Part shown: positions 33,959 to 42,284 of the stretch, piece after piece | How the letters are laid out: each line of letters opens with the position of its first letter | Numbering within the stretch: the first letter of the stretch is position 1 | Program-made: the position numbers and the translations under genes | Notes under the pieces: model-generated | Seen by the model: the letters and a program-made list of their open reading frames with translations, nothing else | What the model was told of the DNA's origin: nothing | The model's database searches: none | Assembly (NCBI GenBank): GCA_900546885.1 | Contig: UREN01000007.1 | Coordinates: 1 to 53,159 of the forward strand | DNA from: an uncultured Oscillospiraceae bacterium | GTDB taxonomy: Bacteria; Bacillota; Clostridia; Oscillospirales; Ruminococcaceae | DNA length: 53,159 nucleotides | Reading direction: 5' to 3'

Positions 33959-35092
33959 ATGAAGATTCGGGATTTTGGCGTAGAGATGTGGATGAACGCC
34001 TATGAGAATAACTGCACCTATAACTTGGCCGAGACGTGCGTAAAGTCGCTTACAGTGCAAGAGCTTGCCGCGCTTTCCGGCAAGGGCGACAAGGTGTGGG
34101 AGGATATCCGCGCCATGCAGCTTACCTATGGCGACATTGAGGGCTCTATGGCGCTGCGCAAAGGGCTGTGCGGCCTGTATAAGACGGTGCGGCCCGAAAA
34201 CACCACCATTACACACGGGGCCATTGGCGCGAACGACCTTGTCATCAACGCCCTGGTAGAGCCGGGCGATACGGTTATCAGCGTGCTTCCCACCTATCAG
34301 CAGCTGTATTCCATTCCGGAATCGCTGGGCGCCCGGGTGAAAATTTGCCAGCTTCGGCCGGAAAACGGCTTTTTGCCAGATTTGGCAGAGCTGGAAAGCC
34401 TTGTGGACAGCAGCACAAAACTGATCTGCATCAATAACCCCAACAACCCCACCGGCGCGCTGATGGACGAGGCTCTGCTTCGCGGCGTGGCGAAAATAGC
34501 CGGGGCCTGCGGTGCCTGGGTGCTGTGTGACGAGGCGTACCGCGGGCTGAACCACGCGCCGTATGGCGAAAACTTTGCCCCCGCCATGGCAGATTTGTAT
34601 GAAAAGGGCGTCAGTGTGGGCACTTTCTCAAAAACTTTTTCGCTGGCGGGCCTGCGCCTTGGCTGGGTGGCCGCCCCGGAAGAGCTGATTGAGCGCATCA
34701 ACCGCCGGCGGGATTACAACACCATCAGCTGCGGCAAAATAGACGATTACCTGGCCGCGCTTGCCATTCACAGCCGCGAGGCGCTGCTGCGCCGCAACCT
34801 GAAAATTGTGGCGGATAACGCCGCTGTGCTGGACGCGTGGGTGCAAAGCGAGCCGCGCATTTCATATGTGCGGCCCAAAGCGGGCACCACAGCCTTTTTG
34901 AAGTATGACGCCCCGGTGGACAGCGTCACCTTCTGCAAACAGCTTTTGGAAAAGACGGGCGTTATGCTGCTGCCCGGCGCGGCTATGGATATGGAGGGCT
35001 GGCTGCGCATTGGCTATTGCTTTGCAGAAGATACCACAGCCCTGCGCAAGGGGTTGGCCCTTGTGTCGGAATTTTTGCGCACGTTTGATTGA
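33959..35092 (+). CDS. PLP-dependent aminotransferase, class I/II
   Basis: The 377-residue fold type I enzyme shows NNPNNPTGAL, DEAYRGLNH, and the PLP-binding Lys in SVGTFSKTFSLAGLRLGW. The N-terminus (VEMWMNAYENNCTYNLAETCV) resembles the branch related to capreomycidine-synthase-like aminotransferases. AGGAGG lies before the ATG. The likely role is transamination or PLP chemistry on the amino acid handled by the adjacent cyclodeaminase-like protein; the substrate is unknown. Confidence 0.9.
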   Translation: MKIRDFGVEMWMNAYENNCTYNLAETCVKSLTVQELAALSGKGDKVWEDIRAMQLTYGDIEGSMALRKGLCGLYKTVRPENTTITHGAIGANDLVINALVEPGDTVISVLPTYQQLYSIPESLGARVKICQLRPENGFLPDLAELESLVDSSTKLICINNPNNPTGALMDEALLRGVAKIAGACGAWVLCDEAYRGLNHAPYGENFAPAMADLYEKGVSVGTFSKTFSLAGLRLGWVAAPEELIERINRRRDYNTISCGKIDDYLAALAIHSREALLRRNLKIVADNAAVLDAWVQSEPRISYVRPKAGTTAFLKYDAPVDSVTFCKQLLEKTGVMLLPGAAMDMEGWLRIGYCFAEDTTALRKGLALVSEFLRTFD

Positions 35093-35148
35093 ACCACAAC
35101 AGACGGGCGGCCCCGCGCGGCGGGCCGCCCGTGGCCAGGAGGGAGATT

Positions 35149-36315
35149 ATGAAACAGAATGATGCTGCCCTGGACGGGCTTGCCGGAATGATGGCCATGG
35201 CGGACGCCGCCCAAAGCGGCGCCGTGCTGGACCTTGCCCTGGGCGACCCGGACCTTGACACCGATGCGCGCGTGGTGCGCGCCGCCATGCAGGACGCGCT
35301 GCACGGCTATACGCATTATGGCCCGGCAGCGGGCGATGCACAGCTGGTGGCGGCCATTTGCCAAAGCTGGCAGGAGGACTATGGCCTTGCGCTAGCCCCC
35401 GAGCAGGTGATGGTGACGGCGTCCGGCTGCCATGCCATGTGGCTGCTGCTGTCGGCCCTGCTGGCCCCGGGGGAGGAAGTGGTGCTGTTTGCGCCGTATT
35501 TTTCTCCATACCCCCAGCAGGTGCGCCTGGCGGGCGGCGTGCCGGTAGAGGTGGCCACCCTGCCGCAGCAGGGCTTTGTGCCCCAGGCCGAGGCGCTGGC
35601 GGCCGCCTGCGGGCCAAACACCAGGGCCGTTATTCTCAACACGCCCAATAACCCCACCGGCGTGTGCCTTACGGCCGAACAGCTGGCCCCGCTGTGCGAG
35701 GTGTGCCGGGAAAAGGGCATTGTGCTGATTGCAGATGACATTTACACCGCCTATTGTTTCGACACCCCATTTGTGCCCGCCGCCGGCATGCCCGGCATGG
35801 CCGGGCATGTGGCCACGGTGCACTCTTTTTCCAAAGATTACTGCATGAGCGGCTGGCGCCTGGGCTATGTGGCCGCGCCCGCGCCGCTTGTGCAAAAAAT
35901 GCGCGAAATAAACGAAAGCAATGTGTATGTGGCGCCCATGGTGTCCCAGCGGGCGGGGCTGCACGCGCTGGCCCTGCGCCGCGAGATATTTGCCCATGTA
36001 AACGAAACCTACCGCGCCCGCGCCGAATATGTGGCCCGGCGGGTGGCGGACATCCCGTTTTTGGCCCAGCCAAAACAACAGGGCGGGCTGTACGCGTTTC
36101 TTGACATCCGCAAAACGGGCGACACAAGCGCCGCCTTTGCCCAAAAGCTGCTGGCGCGCCATGGCGCGGCCGTCATACCCGGCACGGCGTTTGGCGCCGC
36201 TGGCGAGGGGTTTGTGCGCATGGCGCTGCGCGCGGATATTCCCAAGCTGGAGGCGCTGTTCGACAGCGTTTCGCATGACGAAGAATGGCTTTGCGCCGCC
36301 GCGGGCCGCGCCTGA
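35149..36315 (+). CDS. PLP-dependent aminotransferase, class I/II (AspC-like)
   Basis: The 388-residue enzyme has LDLALGDPDLDT at the start, YTHYGPAAGD, NTPNNPTGVCL, IADDIYTAYCF and the PLP Lys in SFSKDYCMSGWRLGYVAAP. It is a distinct subfamily from the preceding gene (little similarity outside motifs). AGGAGGGAG precedes the ATG at 35149. An 11-bp stem, ACGGGCGGCCC (35103-35113) with GGGCCGCCCGT (35122-35132), lies between the two aminotransferase genes and may tune expression. It ends at a terminator, closing the PucR cluster. Confidence 0.9.
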   Translation: MKQNDAALDGLAGMMAMADAAQSGAVLDLALGDPDLDTDARVVRAAMQDALHGYTHYGPAAGDAQLVAAICQSWQEDYGLALAPEQVMVTASGCHAMWLLLSALLAPGEEVVLFAPYFSPYPQQVRLAGGVPVEVATLPQQGFVPQAEALAAACGPNTRAVILNTPNNPTGVCLTAEQLAPLCEVCREKGIVLIADDIYTAYCFDTPFVPAAGMPGMAGHVATVHSFSKDYCMSGWRLGYVAAPAPLVQKMREINESNVYVAPMVSQRAGLHALALRREIFAHVNETYRARAEYVARRVADIPFLAQPKQQGGLYAFLDIRKTGDTSAAFAQKLLARHGAAVIPGTAFGAAGEGFVRMALRADIPKLEALFDSVSHDEEWLCAAAGRA

Positions 36316-36333
36316 CAGCGAAAAACAGAAAAC

Positions 36334-36377
36334 CGCCCCTTCTTTTGGCAAAATGCTGAAGGCAGGGGCGCTTTTTT
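36334..36377 (+). terminator. Terminator of the aminotransferase cluster
   Basis: CGCCCCT (36334-36340) pairs with AGGGGCG (36364-36370), with a further imperfect CTTC/GAAG inner stem, followed by CTTTTTTG. Confidence 0.7.
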
Positions 36378-36514
36378 GTGTAAGACGCCTGTGCCGCCGG
36401 GCCCGGGGATGTGGTATGATAAAACAAAAGGGGTAAGGTGTTTGCCGGCAGCAGAAAGGCCTGCCCCTGTTGCGGGTGGCGCCGGGGCATTTCCCGGGAA
36501 ATGGGGGCTTTTTT

Positions 36515-38812
36515 ATGCGGGGTGTTGGAAAGAAACTGGCGGCCGTTTTGGCGCTGGCGTGCCTGCTGGCGTGCGCGGCCTTCGGCGCGCAAAGCGTGCC
36601 GGGCGCCGTGCTGGACGCGCGGCAGAGCACGGTGCGCATTGTGGCCATAAGCGGCGAAAACGCCTTCTACGGCACGGGCTTCACCGTGGCGCGCAACTCG
36701 TGCTATGTGGTGACAAATTACCATGTGATAGAGGGCTGCAGCGAATTTGAAATATACCTTTCGCACGACGCGGCCGTGCCTGCCACAGTGAAGGCCACGG
36801 CCCCCGGGGCAGACCTGGCTGTGCTGGAAACCGCGGCGCCCCTGAAGGTGCCGGGCCTTGCGCTGCGCACCAGCAGCTTTGACACGGGCCTTGCGGTGTG
36901 GGCGCTGGGCTTTCCCGGCGGGGCGGACATACTGACCGGGCAAGAGGCGGCAGGTGTGGATGAAATGACGGTGACAGACGGCATCGTCAGCGCAATCAAG
37001 ACAAGCCGCGTGGTGGGCACGGCCTCGCAGGACGTGCAGCTTGTGCAGACAAACACAGCCATCAACCAGGGCAATTCCGGCGGCCCCATGTTGGACGAGC
37101 ACGGAAATGTGGTGGGGGTAAACACCGTGGGCGTGGACGGTGCGCAAAACATCAATGGCGCCGTGCATGTCGTTGAGCTCATCAATGTGCTGGAGGCAAA
37201 CGGCATTCCGTATAAGACGCAATCCCGCATGGGGTTTGTGCTGGGTGTGGCGGCGCTGGCGCTGTGTGCGGCCGGGGCCGTGCTGGGCGTTTTCATGTGG
37301 AAGAAAAAAGGCCGGCCGCGCGGCACAGGGCAGCGGGCCGTGCCGCTTGTGCAGTTTGTGCAGGCGGGGCGCAGGCTGGCCCCGGCCGAGGCGGCCGCAG
37401 CCGTGGCGGCAGCCCTGCAGGAAAAAGGGACGCAGGCGCACAGCCTTTGCGCGCCGCAGTGCGTGCTGGTGCGCGGCAATGGCATAGAGCTTGTGAAGAA
37501 AAACGGGGCCGATTACCGTGCACCGGGCTACACCGCGCCCGAAATTTACTATGGTGTGCAGGGCGAGGCGGGCAGCGTGTATTTTTACGGTGCGGTGCTG
37601 TACGCCCTTACCGAGGGCGCTGTGCCGCCAGATATCCCCGCGCGCATGAACGGCGCGCCGCTTGCCCCTGGCGAACAGAACCCGCTGCGCTTTTTTGTAG
37701 AGAACGCCATGGATATGCAGGCGGGCAGGCGCACACAAAGCCTTGCACAGTTTGCCGCCGAACTTGCCGGGCTGGCCACGCGCCTTGCGGCAGCCCAAAC
37801 AGCAGCGCCTGCTGCAGATGCGCCGCACCCGGCGGCCGCTGCGGAAAGGCGGGAGATGCCGCCGTGCGCTGCCGCGGCACAGGCGGCACAGGGGCCGGCG
37901 CAGCCTGCGCCGCAGCCGAAGAAACGCCGCCTGCGCAGGCGGGTGGTTGCGGCAGTGGTGGTGCTGGCGGTTTTGGCGGTGCCGGCCGGCTTTGGCATTT
38001 ACACCTGGCGGCAGGCCGGCGCGCTGGAAACGGCTATTTCCTATGGGCAATATGGCCGGGCACAGGCCGTATACCGCCGTGCACCGTGGCTGAGCATGCT
38101 GGATGAACAGCAGGCGGCCTATGTGGACGCACAGGTGCTGATGGAGCAGGGCGAGCTGGAGCAGGCGCGTCAGGCCTTTCTTGTGCTGGAAGGATATCAG
38201 GATTCTGATGAGCTGGCGGAAAATATTCGCATTTATCTGAAGGCGCTAGAGAACGATGACATCTATAAAAGATACATTTTACTTTCTAATATTGAAGATT
38301 TTTTAGATGCTTCCCAGTTGATGCAGGAATGTGTGCCGCAAATATTTGATAAGGCTATGGAGGACTACAAAAAACCAGGGTATGGCCTCGCAGAGCAGTA
38401 TTTTAAAGTGACATCGCAATATGAAGGATATGAAATATCAGAACTCTATTTGGAGGCAATTCACCTTTGTGACATGATTCGAGGAGCTGGATATTCCTCT
38501 TATCCAAGAGAAATCAGTGAAAAATTGCGCTATTTAGATCAATATATTGATGTTTCTTATGCGGCCACTAGAGATATGTTGGCTTTTATGCGTGGCGAGT
38601 GGTATGCTAGCAGTGGCAACTATATAGACATCCCAGCGGAAGGAAGTTTTTATACAAGTTTTTATCTCCCGTCATCAACTTATCACTTTTATGATGATGG
38701 ATTGGTACATACAGGTAATGAACAATACTATGCCACATGGGAATATGTCAACTTCGACACCCTGTATGTGACGGTGAATGGCCGCAGCGAATATTATTAC
38801 CGCACGGTGTAA
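36515..38812 (+). CDS. Secreted trypsin-like serine protease fused to a degenerate kinase-like domain and TPR-like tail
   Basis: The 765-residue protein has a signal peptide (KKLAAVLALACLLACAAFG), a DegP/S1-type protease (about 30-230) with a complete triad His70 (TNYHVIEG), Asp100 (GADLAVLE) and Ser188 (QGNSGGPM), then a membrane helix (240-261). Residues about 285-420 resemble the C-lobe of Ser/Thr kinases: YRAPGYTAPEIYYG (APE segment), VYFYGAVLYALTEG and AGRRTQSLAQFAAEL. The HRD and DFG positions read AHSLCAPQ and KNG, so it is a pseudokinase. A second membrane helix (about 477-497) and a TPR-like region follow. From base about 38250 to 38760 the gene turns AT-rich. ATG at 36515 is chosen for the signal peptide. 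Confidence 0.85.
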   Translation: MRGVGKKLAAVLALACLLACAAFGAQSVPGAVLDARQSTVRIVAISGENAFYGTGFTVARNSCYVVTNYHVIEGCSEFEIYLSHDAAVPATVKATAPGADLAVLETAAPLKVPGLALRTSSFDTGLAVWALGFPGGADILTGQEAAGVDEMTVTDGIVSAIKTSRVVGTASQDVQLVQTNTAINQGNSGGPMLDEHGNVVGVNTVGVDGAQNINGAVHVVELINVLEANGIPYKTQSRMGFVLGVAALALCAAGAVLGVFMWKKKGRPRGTGQRAVPLVQFVQAGRRLAPAEAAAAVAAALQEKGTQAHSLCAPQCVLVRGNGIELVKKNGADYRAPGYTAPEIYYGVQGEAGSVYFYGAVLYALTEGAVPPDIPARMNGAPLAPGEQNPLRFFVENAMDMQAGRRTQSLAQFAAELAGLATRLAAAQTAAPAADAPHPAAAAERREMPPCAAAAQAAQGPAQPAPQPKKRRLRRRVVAAVVVLAVLAVPAGFGIYTWRQAGALETAISYGQYGRAQAVYRRAPWLSMLDEQQAAYVDAQVLMEQGELEQARQAFLVLEGYQDSDELAENIRIYLKALENDDIYKRYILLSNIEDFLDASQLMQECVPQIFDKAMEDYKKPGYGLAEQYFKVTSQYEGYEISELYLEAIHLCDMIRGAGYSSYPREISEKLRYLDQYIDVSYAATRDMLAFMRGEWYASSGNYIDIPAEGSFYTSFYLPSSTYHFYDDGLVHTGNEQYYATWEYVNFDTLYVTVNGRSEYYYRTV

Positions 38813-38893
38813 CAATAAAATATTGTGCGGCGGGCCCCGGCGGGGACCCGCCGCCTGCCAGGGAATTTTGGCCCGCTGCGTGAAAAACAGCTA

Positions 38894-38922
38894 TTGACAA
38901 GCGTTTGTGCGGCTGTTATAAT
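38894..38922 (+). promoter_or_regulatory. tRNA-Lys promoter
   Basis: Perfect TTGACA (38894-38899), 17 bases and perfect TATAAT (38917-38922). A strong stem at 38827-38854 lies between the protease stop and this promoter but has no T-run. Confidence 0.9.
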
Positions 38923-38944
38923 TGTTAAGCTGTCAGATGCATAT

Positions 38945-39020
38945 GAGCCGCTAGCTCAGTTGGCAGAGCAATTGCCTTTTAAGCAATGGGTCCGGGGTTC
39001 GAATCCCCGGCGGCTCACCA
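38945..39020 (+). tRNA. tRNA-Lys (anticodon UUU)
   Basis: 76 bases give a full cloverleaf: acceptor GAGCCGC/GCGGCTC, D arm GCTC-AGTTGGCA-GAGC, anticodon stem ATTGC/GCAAT with loop CTTTTAA (anticodon TTT), T arm CCGGGGTTCGAATCCCCGG. CCA is encoded at 39018-39020. Confidence 0.97.
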
Positions 39021-39045
39021 TGTTGCCGCAAACTGCGGCGCACAG

Positions 39046-39080
39046 AAAAGCCCCGGCCGGGTAAGGCCGGGGCTTTTTCA
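39046..39080. terminator. Bidirectional terminator of tRNA-Lys and degV-type gene
   Basis: AAAAGCCCCGGCC (39046-39058) with GGCCGGGGCTTTT (39065-39077), a perfect 13-bp stem with T-tracts on both strands. Confidence 0.9.
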
Positions 39081-39119
39081 TGTTTGCTTTCAGGGCAGCG
39101 GGTGTGCCGGAAGGCGGGC

Positions 39120-40019
39120 TCAATCCAAAAACTGAATGCCTGCGCCCAGCACGCCTGCGCCAATATAGCTCGACAGCGTGGCATCTATTTCCGCTTTCCA
39201 GAAATGCTCGTAATTCGGAAAAGCCGCCTTCATCTTTTTGGTAAGCGCCTCCATCTCCTGGGGGGCGCCGCCGTTGGCCACGGCCAGGTTATAGCGCGTG
39301 TGCCCGGCTGTGCGCGCGGCCAGCAGCTCTAAAAATTTGGGCTGCACAGCCTGCCGCCCGCGCACCTTGGCCACGCTGGCAAGCTGGCCGTCCGGCGCAA
39401 AGCTCAGCAGGGGCTTAATGTTCAGCATGGTGCCCGCAATGGCGGTAATTTTGCCAATGCGCCCGCCTTTTTGCAGATATTCCAGCGTATCTACCGAAAA
39501 GAACGGGAATGTGTTTCGAATCAGCTGCGGAATGCGCTGTTCCACAAGCTCTTGCCAGGGCATGCCGGCGCACACGTCATCCCACGCCTGCAGCACAGTG
39601 GCGCCAAGGCCCAGGCTGCCGCTGAGCGAGTCGAACACGCGCACCTCCAGCCCTGCGTGCTCGGCAGCTTCAATGCGCACCAGGTTGTATGTGCCGGAAA
39701 GGCCGGAGGAAAGGTGCACGGCCGCAACCTTCTCGTAGCCCAGCGCGGCAATTTCGTCCAGTACGGCGCTTACACGGCCGCCGCTTGGCAGGGATGTGCC
39801 GGGCATTTCACCCAGTTGCTGGCGCCGGTAGATATCCTGCGCAAAAATATCTTCGCCGTCCAGAAACTCGCCGTCTGTGCAGCGCACATGCAGCGGAACC
39901 ACAAAAACAGGCTTGTTTTTGCGCAGCTTGGGGGAAAGATCTGCGCAAGAGTCTGTCAGAAAGGCGATTTTTTCCGGGTTGTGGGAAAAACGCGCCGCCT
40001 CGGTTGACAAAACGCTCAC
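39120..40019 (-). CDS. DegV-family fatty-acid-binding protein
   Basis: The 299-residue protein fits DegV: IAFLTDSCADLSP, GTSLPSGGRVSAVLDE, HLSSGLSGTYN, VFDSLSGSLGLG and FFSVDTLEYLQKGGRIGK. DegV proteins (FakB-type) bind a fatty acid and present it for phosphorylation by FakA. The GTG at 40019 directly follows AGGAAG, so the TTG at 40010 is an equally good start. It is divergent from a TetR gene, with an inverted repeat between them. Confidence 0.9.
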   Translation of the reverse strand: MSVLSTEAARFSHNPEKIAFLTDSCADLSPKLRKNKPVFVVPLHVRCTDGEFLDGEDIFAQDIYRRQQLGEMPGTSLPSGGRVSAVLDEIAALGYEKVAAVHLSSGLSGTYNLVRIEAAEHAGLEVRVFDSLSGSLGLGATVLQAWDDVCAGMPWQELVEQRIPQLIRNTFPFFSVDTLEYLQKGGRIGKITAIAGTMLNIKPLLSFAPDGQLASVAKVRGRQAVQPKFLELLAARTAGHTRYNLAVANGGAPQEMEALTKKMKAAFPNYEHFWKAEIDATLSSYIGAGVLGAGIQFLD

Positions 40020-40085
40020 CTTCCTTTAGCATCAAATAAAACGGGGAAACTTTGTGCCGCAGGCCCGTTGGCGGCACGGCAGAAA

Positions 40086-40141
40086 TTGTGACATAACGTT
40101 GTTATGTGATATATTATAAAAGAACCTTTGCCCTGTGTCAA
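40086..40141. promoter_or_regulatory. Divergent degV/tetR promoter region with shared operator
   Basis: Minus strand: TTGACA (40141-40136), 17 bases, TATAAT (40118-40113) for the DegV gene. Plus strand: TTGTGA (40086-40091), 18 bases, TATATT (40110-40115) for tetR. The inverted repeat ACATAAC-GTT-GTTATGT (40091-40107) lies in the plus-strand spacer and at the minus-strand start point, so one bound TetR dimer could shut both. Confidence 0.75.
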
Positions 40142-40158
40142 TGAGGAAGGAGCTGCAG

Positions 40159-40791
40159 ATGGAAGATTATAAACAGCGCCGCCAGCGCGAGGCGGCGCAA
40201 ACCGAACAGGCCATTTTGCAGGCTGCCATGCGGCTTTGCCGTCAAAAGGCGTTTGATAAGGTGTCGGTGCGCGAAATATGCAGCCTGGCCGGCATCACCA
40301 CAGGGGCGTTTTACCATCATTTTCCGTCGAAAGAGGCGCTGCTGGCCAAGGGGTTTTCTTCGCTGGACGGCTATGTGAAACAGGCGCTTGCCGGCCACGA
40401 AAACCAGCCGCCGGAACAGCGCCTGGTGATTATTCTTACAAGTTATGCCGATTTTATGGAGGGCCTTGGCTGGGAACTGGCGGCCCGCTATTACCAGCAG
40501 CGCCTTGGCAGCTGTGCCGCCAGCACACTGGACCCTCAGCGCTTTACCCTCCGCGCCATCTGCCAGTGCCTGGACGAGGCCGGGCGCGCCGGGCTGCTGC
40601 ACGGCGCCCCGCCGCCAGAGTGGATTGCAGATTTCGTGTTCCGCCATTTCCGCGGCGTTGTCATCGATTGGGTGCTGAACCGCGGCAGTTACCGCCTGGC
40701 AGATAAACTGCGGCAGGACTACCGCTTTTTTGAGGGCGCTTTCCGCAGCGGCGGCCCCGCGCAGCAGCCGGAAGGCGCGGCGCATCCATAA
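40159..40791 (+). CDS. TetR-family transcriptional regulator
   Basis: The 210-residue protein has the TetR helix-turn-helix, VSVREICSLAGITTGAFYHHFPSKEALL, within the first 60 residues and a helical ligand domain behind it. The ATG at 40159 follows AGGAAGGAG. It is divergent from the DegV gene; control of fatty-acid uptake or membrane lipid supply is a plausible inference. Confidence 0.9.
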   Translation: MEDYKQRRQREAAQTEQAILQAAMRLCRQKAFDKVSVREICSLAGITTGAFYHHFPSKEALLAKGFSSLDGYVKQALAGHENQPPEQRLVIILTSYADFMEGLGWELAARYYQQRLGSCAASTLDPQRFTLRAICQCLDEAGRAGLLHGAPPPEWIADFVFRHFRGVVIDWVLNRGSYRLADKLRQDYRFFEGAFRSGGPAQQPEGAAHP

Positions 40792-40960
40792 GGCCCTGGC
40801 TGTGCACGGGCGCCATTTGGGCCCGGTGTCGCACGGGCAGGGCGGGGGGCTGCCTGGCCGGCCTGCGGGGCGTGCGTTTTTTTGGCCGCCGGCCCGGCCG
40901 GAAGTGTATCATTTGCAAGCCGCAAAAAACAGAAAAGGGTGAATGACCTGAAATGAACTG

Positions 40961-41007
40961 CACCCCATTTGTTAGACAGTATGATATACTGAATAACAAA
41001 TGGGGTG
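40961..41007 (+). promoter_or_regulatory. Hairpin in the IS left end covering the orfA ribosome-binding site
   Basis: CACCCCATTTGTTA (40961-40974) is perfectly complementary to TAACAAATGGGGTG (40994-41007), with an inner AGTAT/ATACT stem. The GGGG that serves orfA is in the right arm. Read-through transcripts would hide it, while a transcript from the internal TATACT (40985-40990) would lack the left arm. Confidence 0.65.
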
Positions 41008-41014
41008 CTTTACT

Positions 41015-41365
41015 ATGCCGAAAGGAATACCAAACAAACGCTATACACCAGAATTCAAGAAGCAGGTAGTAGAGGCGGTCTTACAAGAGGGACTAAGCTA
41101 TCAGGAGGCTGCCAGAATTTATGAAGTTCAAGGACATAACCGCATCCAAAGCTGGGAACGGATTTATTTGGAAGAGGGGCCGGAAGGTCTTGCGGTGGAG
41201 CGCAGAGGGCGCAGAAGCACAGGCAGACCAAAGAAGCTCCCCAGCAAAGTAGAAGAGGACTTGCTTGCCGAAGTACAGCGGCTGCGAGCGGAAAATGCAT
41301 ACCTAAAAAACTTGCAAGCCTTGGTTTTGGAAGAAGAGCGACGCCAGCGCAAAAAGCGCAGGTAG
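41015..41365 (+). CDS. IS3-family transposase OrfA
   Basis: The 116-residue protein has the helix-turn-helix of IS3 OrfA (YTPEFKKQVVEAVLQEGLSYQEAAR) and a C-terminal leucine-zipper-like coil (VQRLRAENAYLKNLQALVLEEE). It binds the inverted repeats. Its last codons contain C AAA AAG (41350-41356), a likely -1 slippery site that would give the OrfAB fusion, since orfB is in the -1 frame. Confidence 0.92.
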   Translation: MPKGIPNKRYTPEFKKQVVEAVLQEGLSYQEAARIYEVQGHNRIQSWERIYLEEGPEGLAVERRGRRSTGRPKKLPSKVEEDLLAEVQRLRAENAYLKNLQALVLEEERRQRKKRR

Positions 41366-41373
41366 TTCAAAAA

Positions 41374-42204
41374 TTGAGGCATGAGTTCTCGCTGGACCTT
41401 CTGCTCACAATCGCTCAACTTCCTCGTGCGACCTTCTACTACCATCTGAAGCGGATGAGGGTTCCAGACAAATACAAGGAAGCCAAGGCAGAAATTGCCG
41501 CGATTTACCATGAGAACAAAGGACGGTACGGATACCGCCGTATCACAACTGAATTACACAACCATGGATTTTCAATCAACCACAAGACAGTCCAGCGGCT
41601 TATGAAGGAGTTGGGGCTGGTTTGCCGTGTCAGAATCAAGAAATATCGTTCTTACAAGGGCGAAGTGGGAAAACTTGCCCCTAATCTGCTGAACCGGAAC
41701 TTCTATGCGGAAAAGCCAAACCAGAAATGGGTGACCGATGTAACCGAGTTCAGTCTGTTTGGACAGAAGATGTATCTCTCGCCCATTTTGGATTTGCACA
41801 ACGGTTATCTGGTCAGCTATACCATCTCTGACCGGCCAGTATTGGGTATGATAACTTCCATGCTGGAGAAGGCGTTTGAGACGATACCCGACGGAACAGG
41901 ATTGATCCTCCATTCTGATCAAGGCTGGCAGTATCAGCACAAAAAATATCAACATATGATCAGGAAGAAAGGGATTCGCCAGAGCATGAGCCGTAAGGGA
42001 AACTGCCTGGACAATGCCGTCATGGAGAATTTCTTTGGCTTACTCAAAAGTGAACTGCTGTACCTGCAAAAATTCGATTCCCTGGAACACTTCAAGCAGG
42101 AACTGGTGGATTATCTGGATTACTACAATAACCGCAGAATCAAGATAAAACTAAAGGGCTTGCCGCCTGCTCTTCACAGACAACAAGCCCTTTCGGTTGC
42201 TTGA
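41374..42204 (+). CDS. IS3-family transposase OrfB (DDE integrase core)
   Basis: The 276-residue protein has the HTH_21 segment (GRYGYRRITTEL) and an rve integrase core with the triad Asp in VTDVTEF, Asp in HSDQGWQYQ and Glu in NAVMENFFGLLKSE, plus YYNNRRIK at the end. The frame is open upstream through 41353, so the active enzyme is most likely the OrfAB fusion made by frameshifting. The frame's first start-like codon is TTG. It appears intact. Confidence 0.93.
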   Translation: MRHEFSLDLLLTIAQLPRATFYYHLKRMRVPDKYKEAKAEIAAIYHENKGRYGYRRITTELHNHGFSINHKTVQRLMKELGLVCRVRIKKYRSYKGEVGKLAPNLLNRNFYAEKPNQKWVTDVTEFSLFGQKMYLSPILDLHNGYLVSYTISDRPVLGMITSMLEKAFETIPDGTGLILHSDQGWQYQHKKYQHMIRKKGIRQSMSRKGNCLDNAVMENFFGLLKSELLYLQKFDSLEHFKQELVDYLDYYNNRRIKIKLKGLPPALHRQQALSVA

Positions 42205-42284
42205 ACAATTTCTTCAAAAATATTGTCTAACTTTTCGGGGTCACTTCATAGGCGCTGCCTGCCATGTTTTATCTTTTTATTGCG

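Larger units (their letters stand above)
40954..42248 (+). mobile_element. IS3-family insertion sequence (IS150-like), complete
   Basis: The 1295-bp element has imperfect terminal inverted repeats. The left (40954-40979) starts TGAACTGCACCCC and ends GTTAGACAG; the right, read inward from 42248, starts TGAAGTGACCCCG and reaches GTTAGACAAT. It encodes orfA and orfB in the -1 relation. No 3-4 bp target duplication is visible at its ends (AAA on the left, TAG on the right). The left flank is GC-rich chromosome and the right flank is AT-rich accessory DNA. Confidence 0.92.

Noticed and set aside
38827..38854. Terminator after the protease-pseudokinase gene
   Set aside because: The stem is strong but no T-run follows, so intrinsic termination is not supported. 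It may still stabilise the mRNA end.
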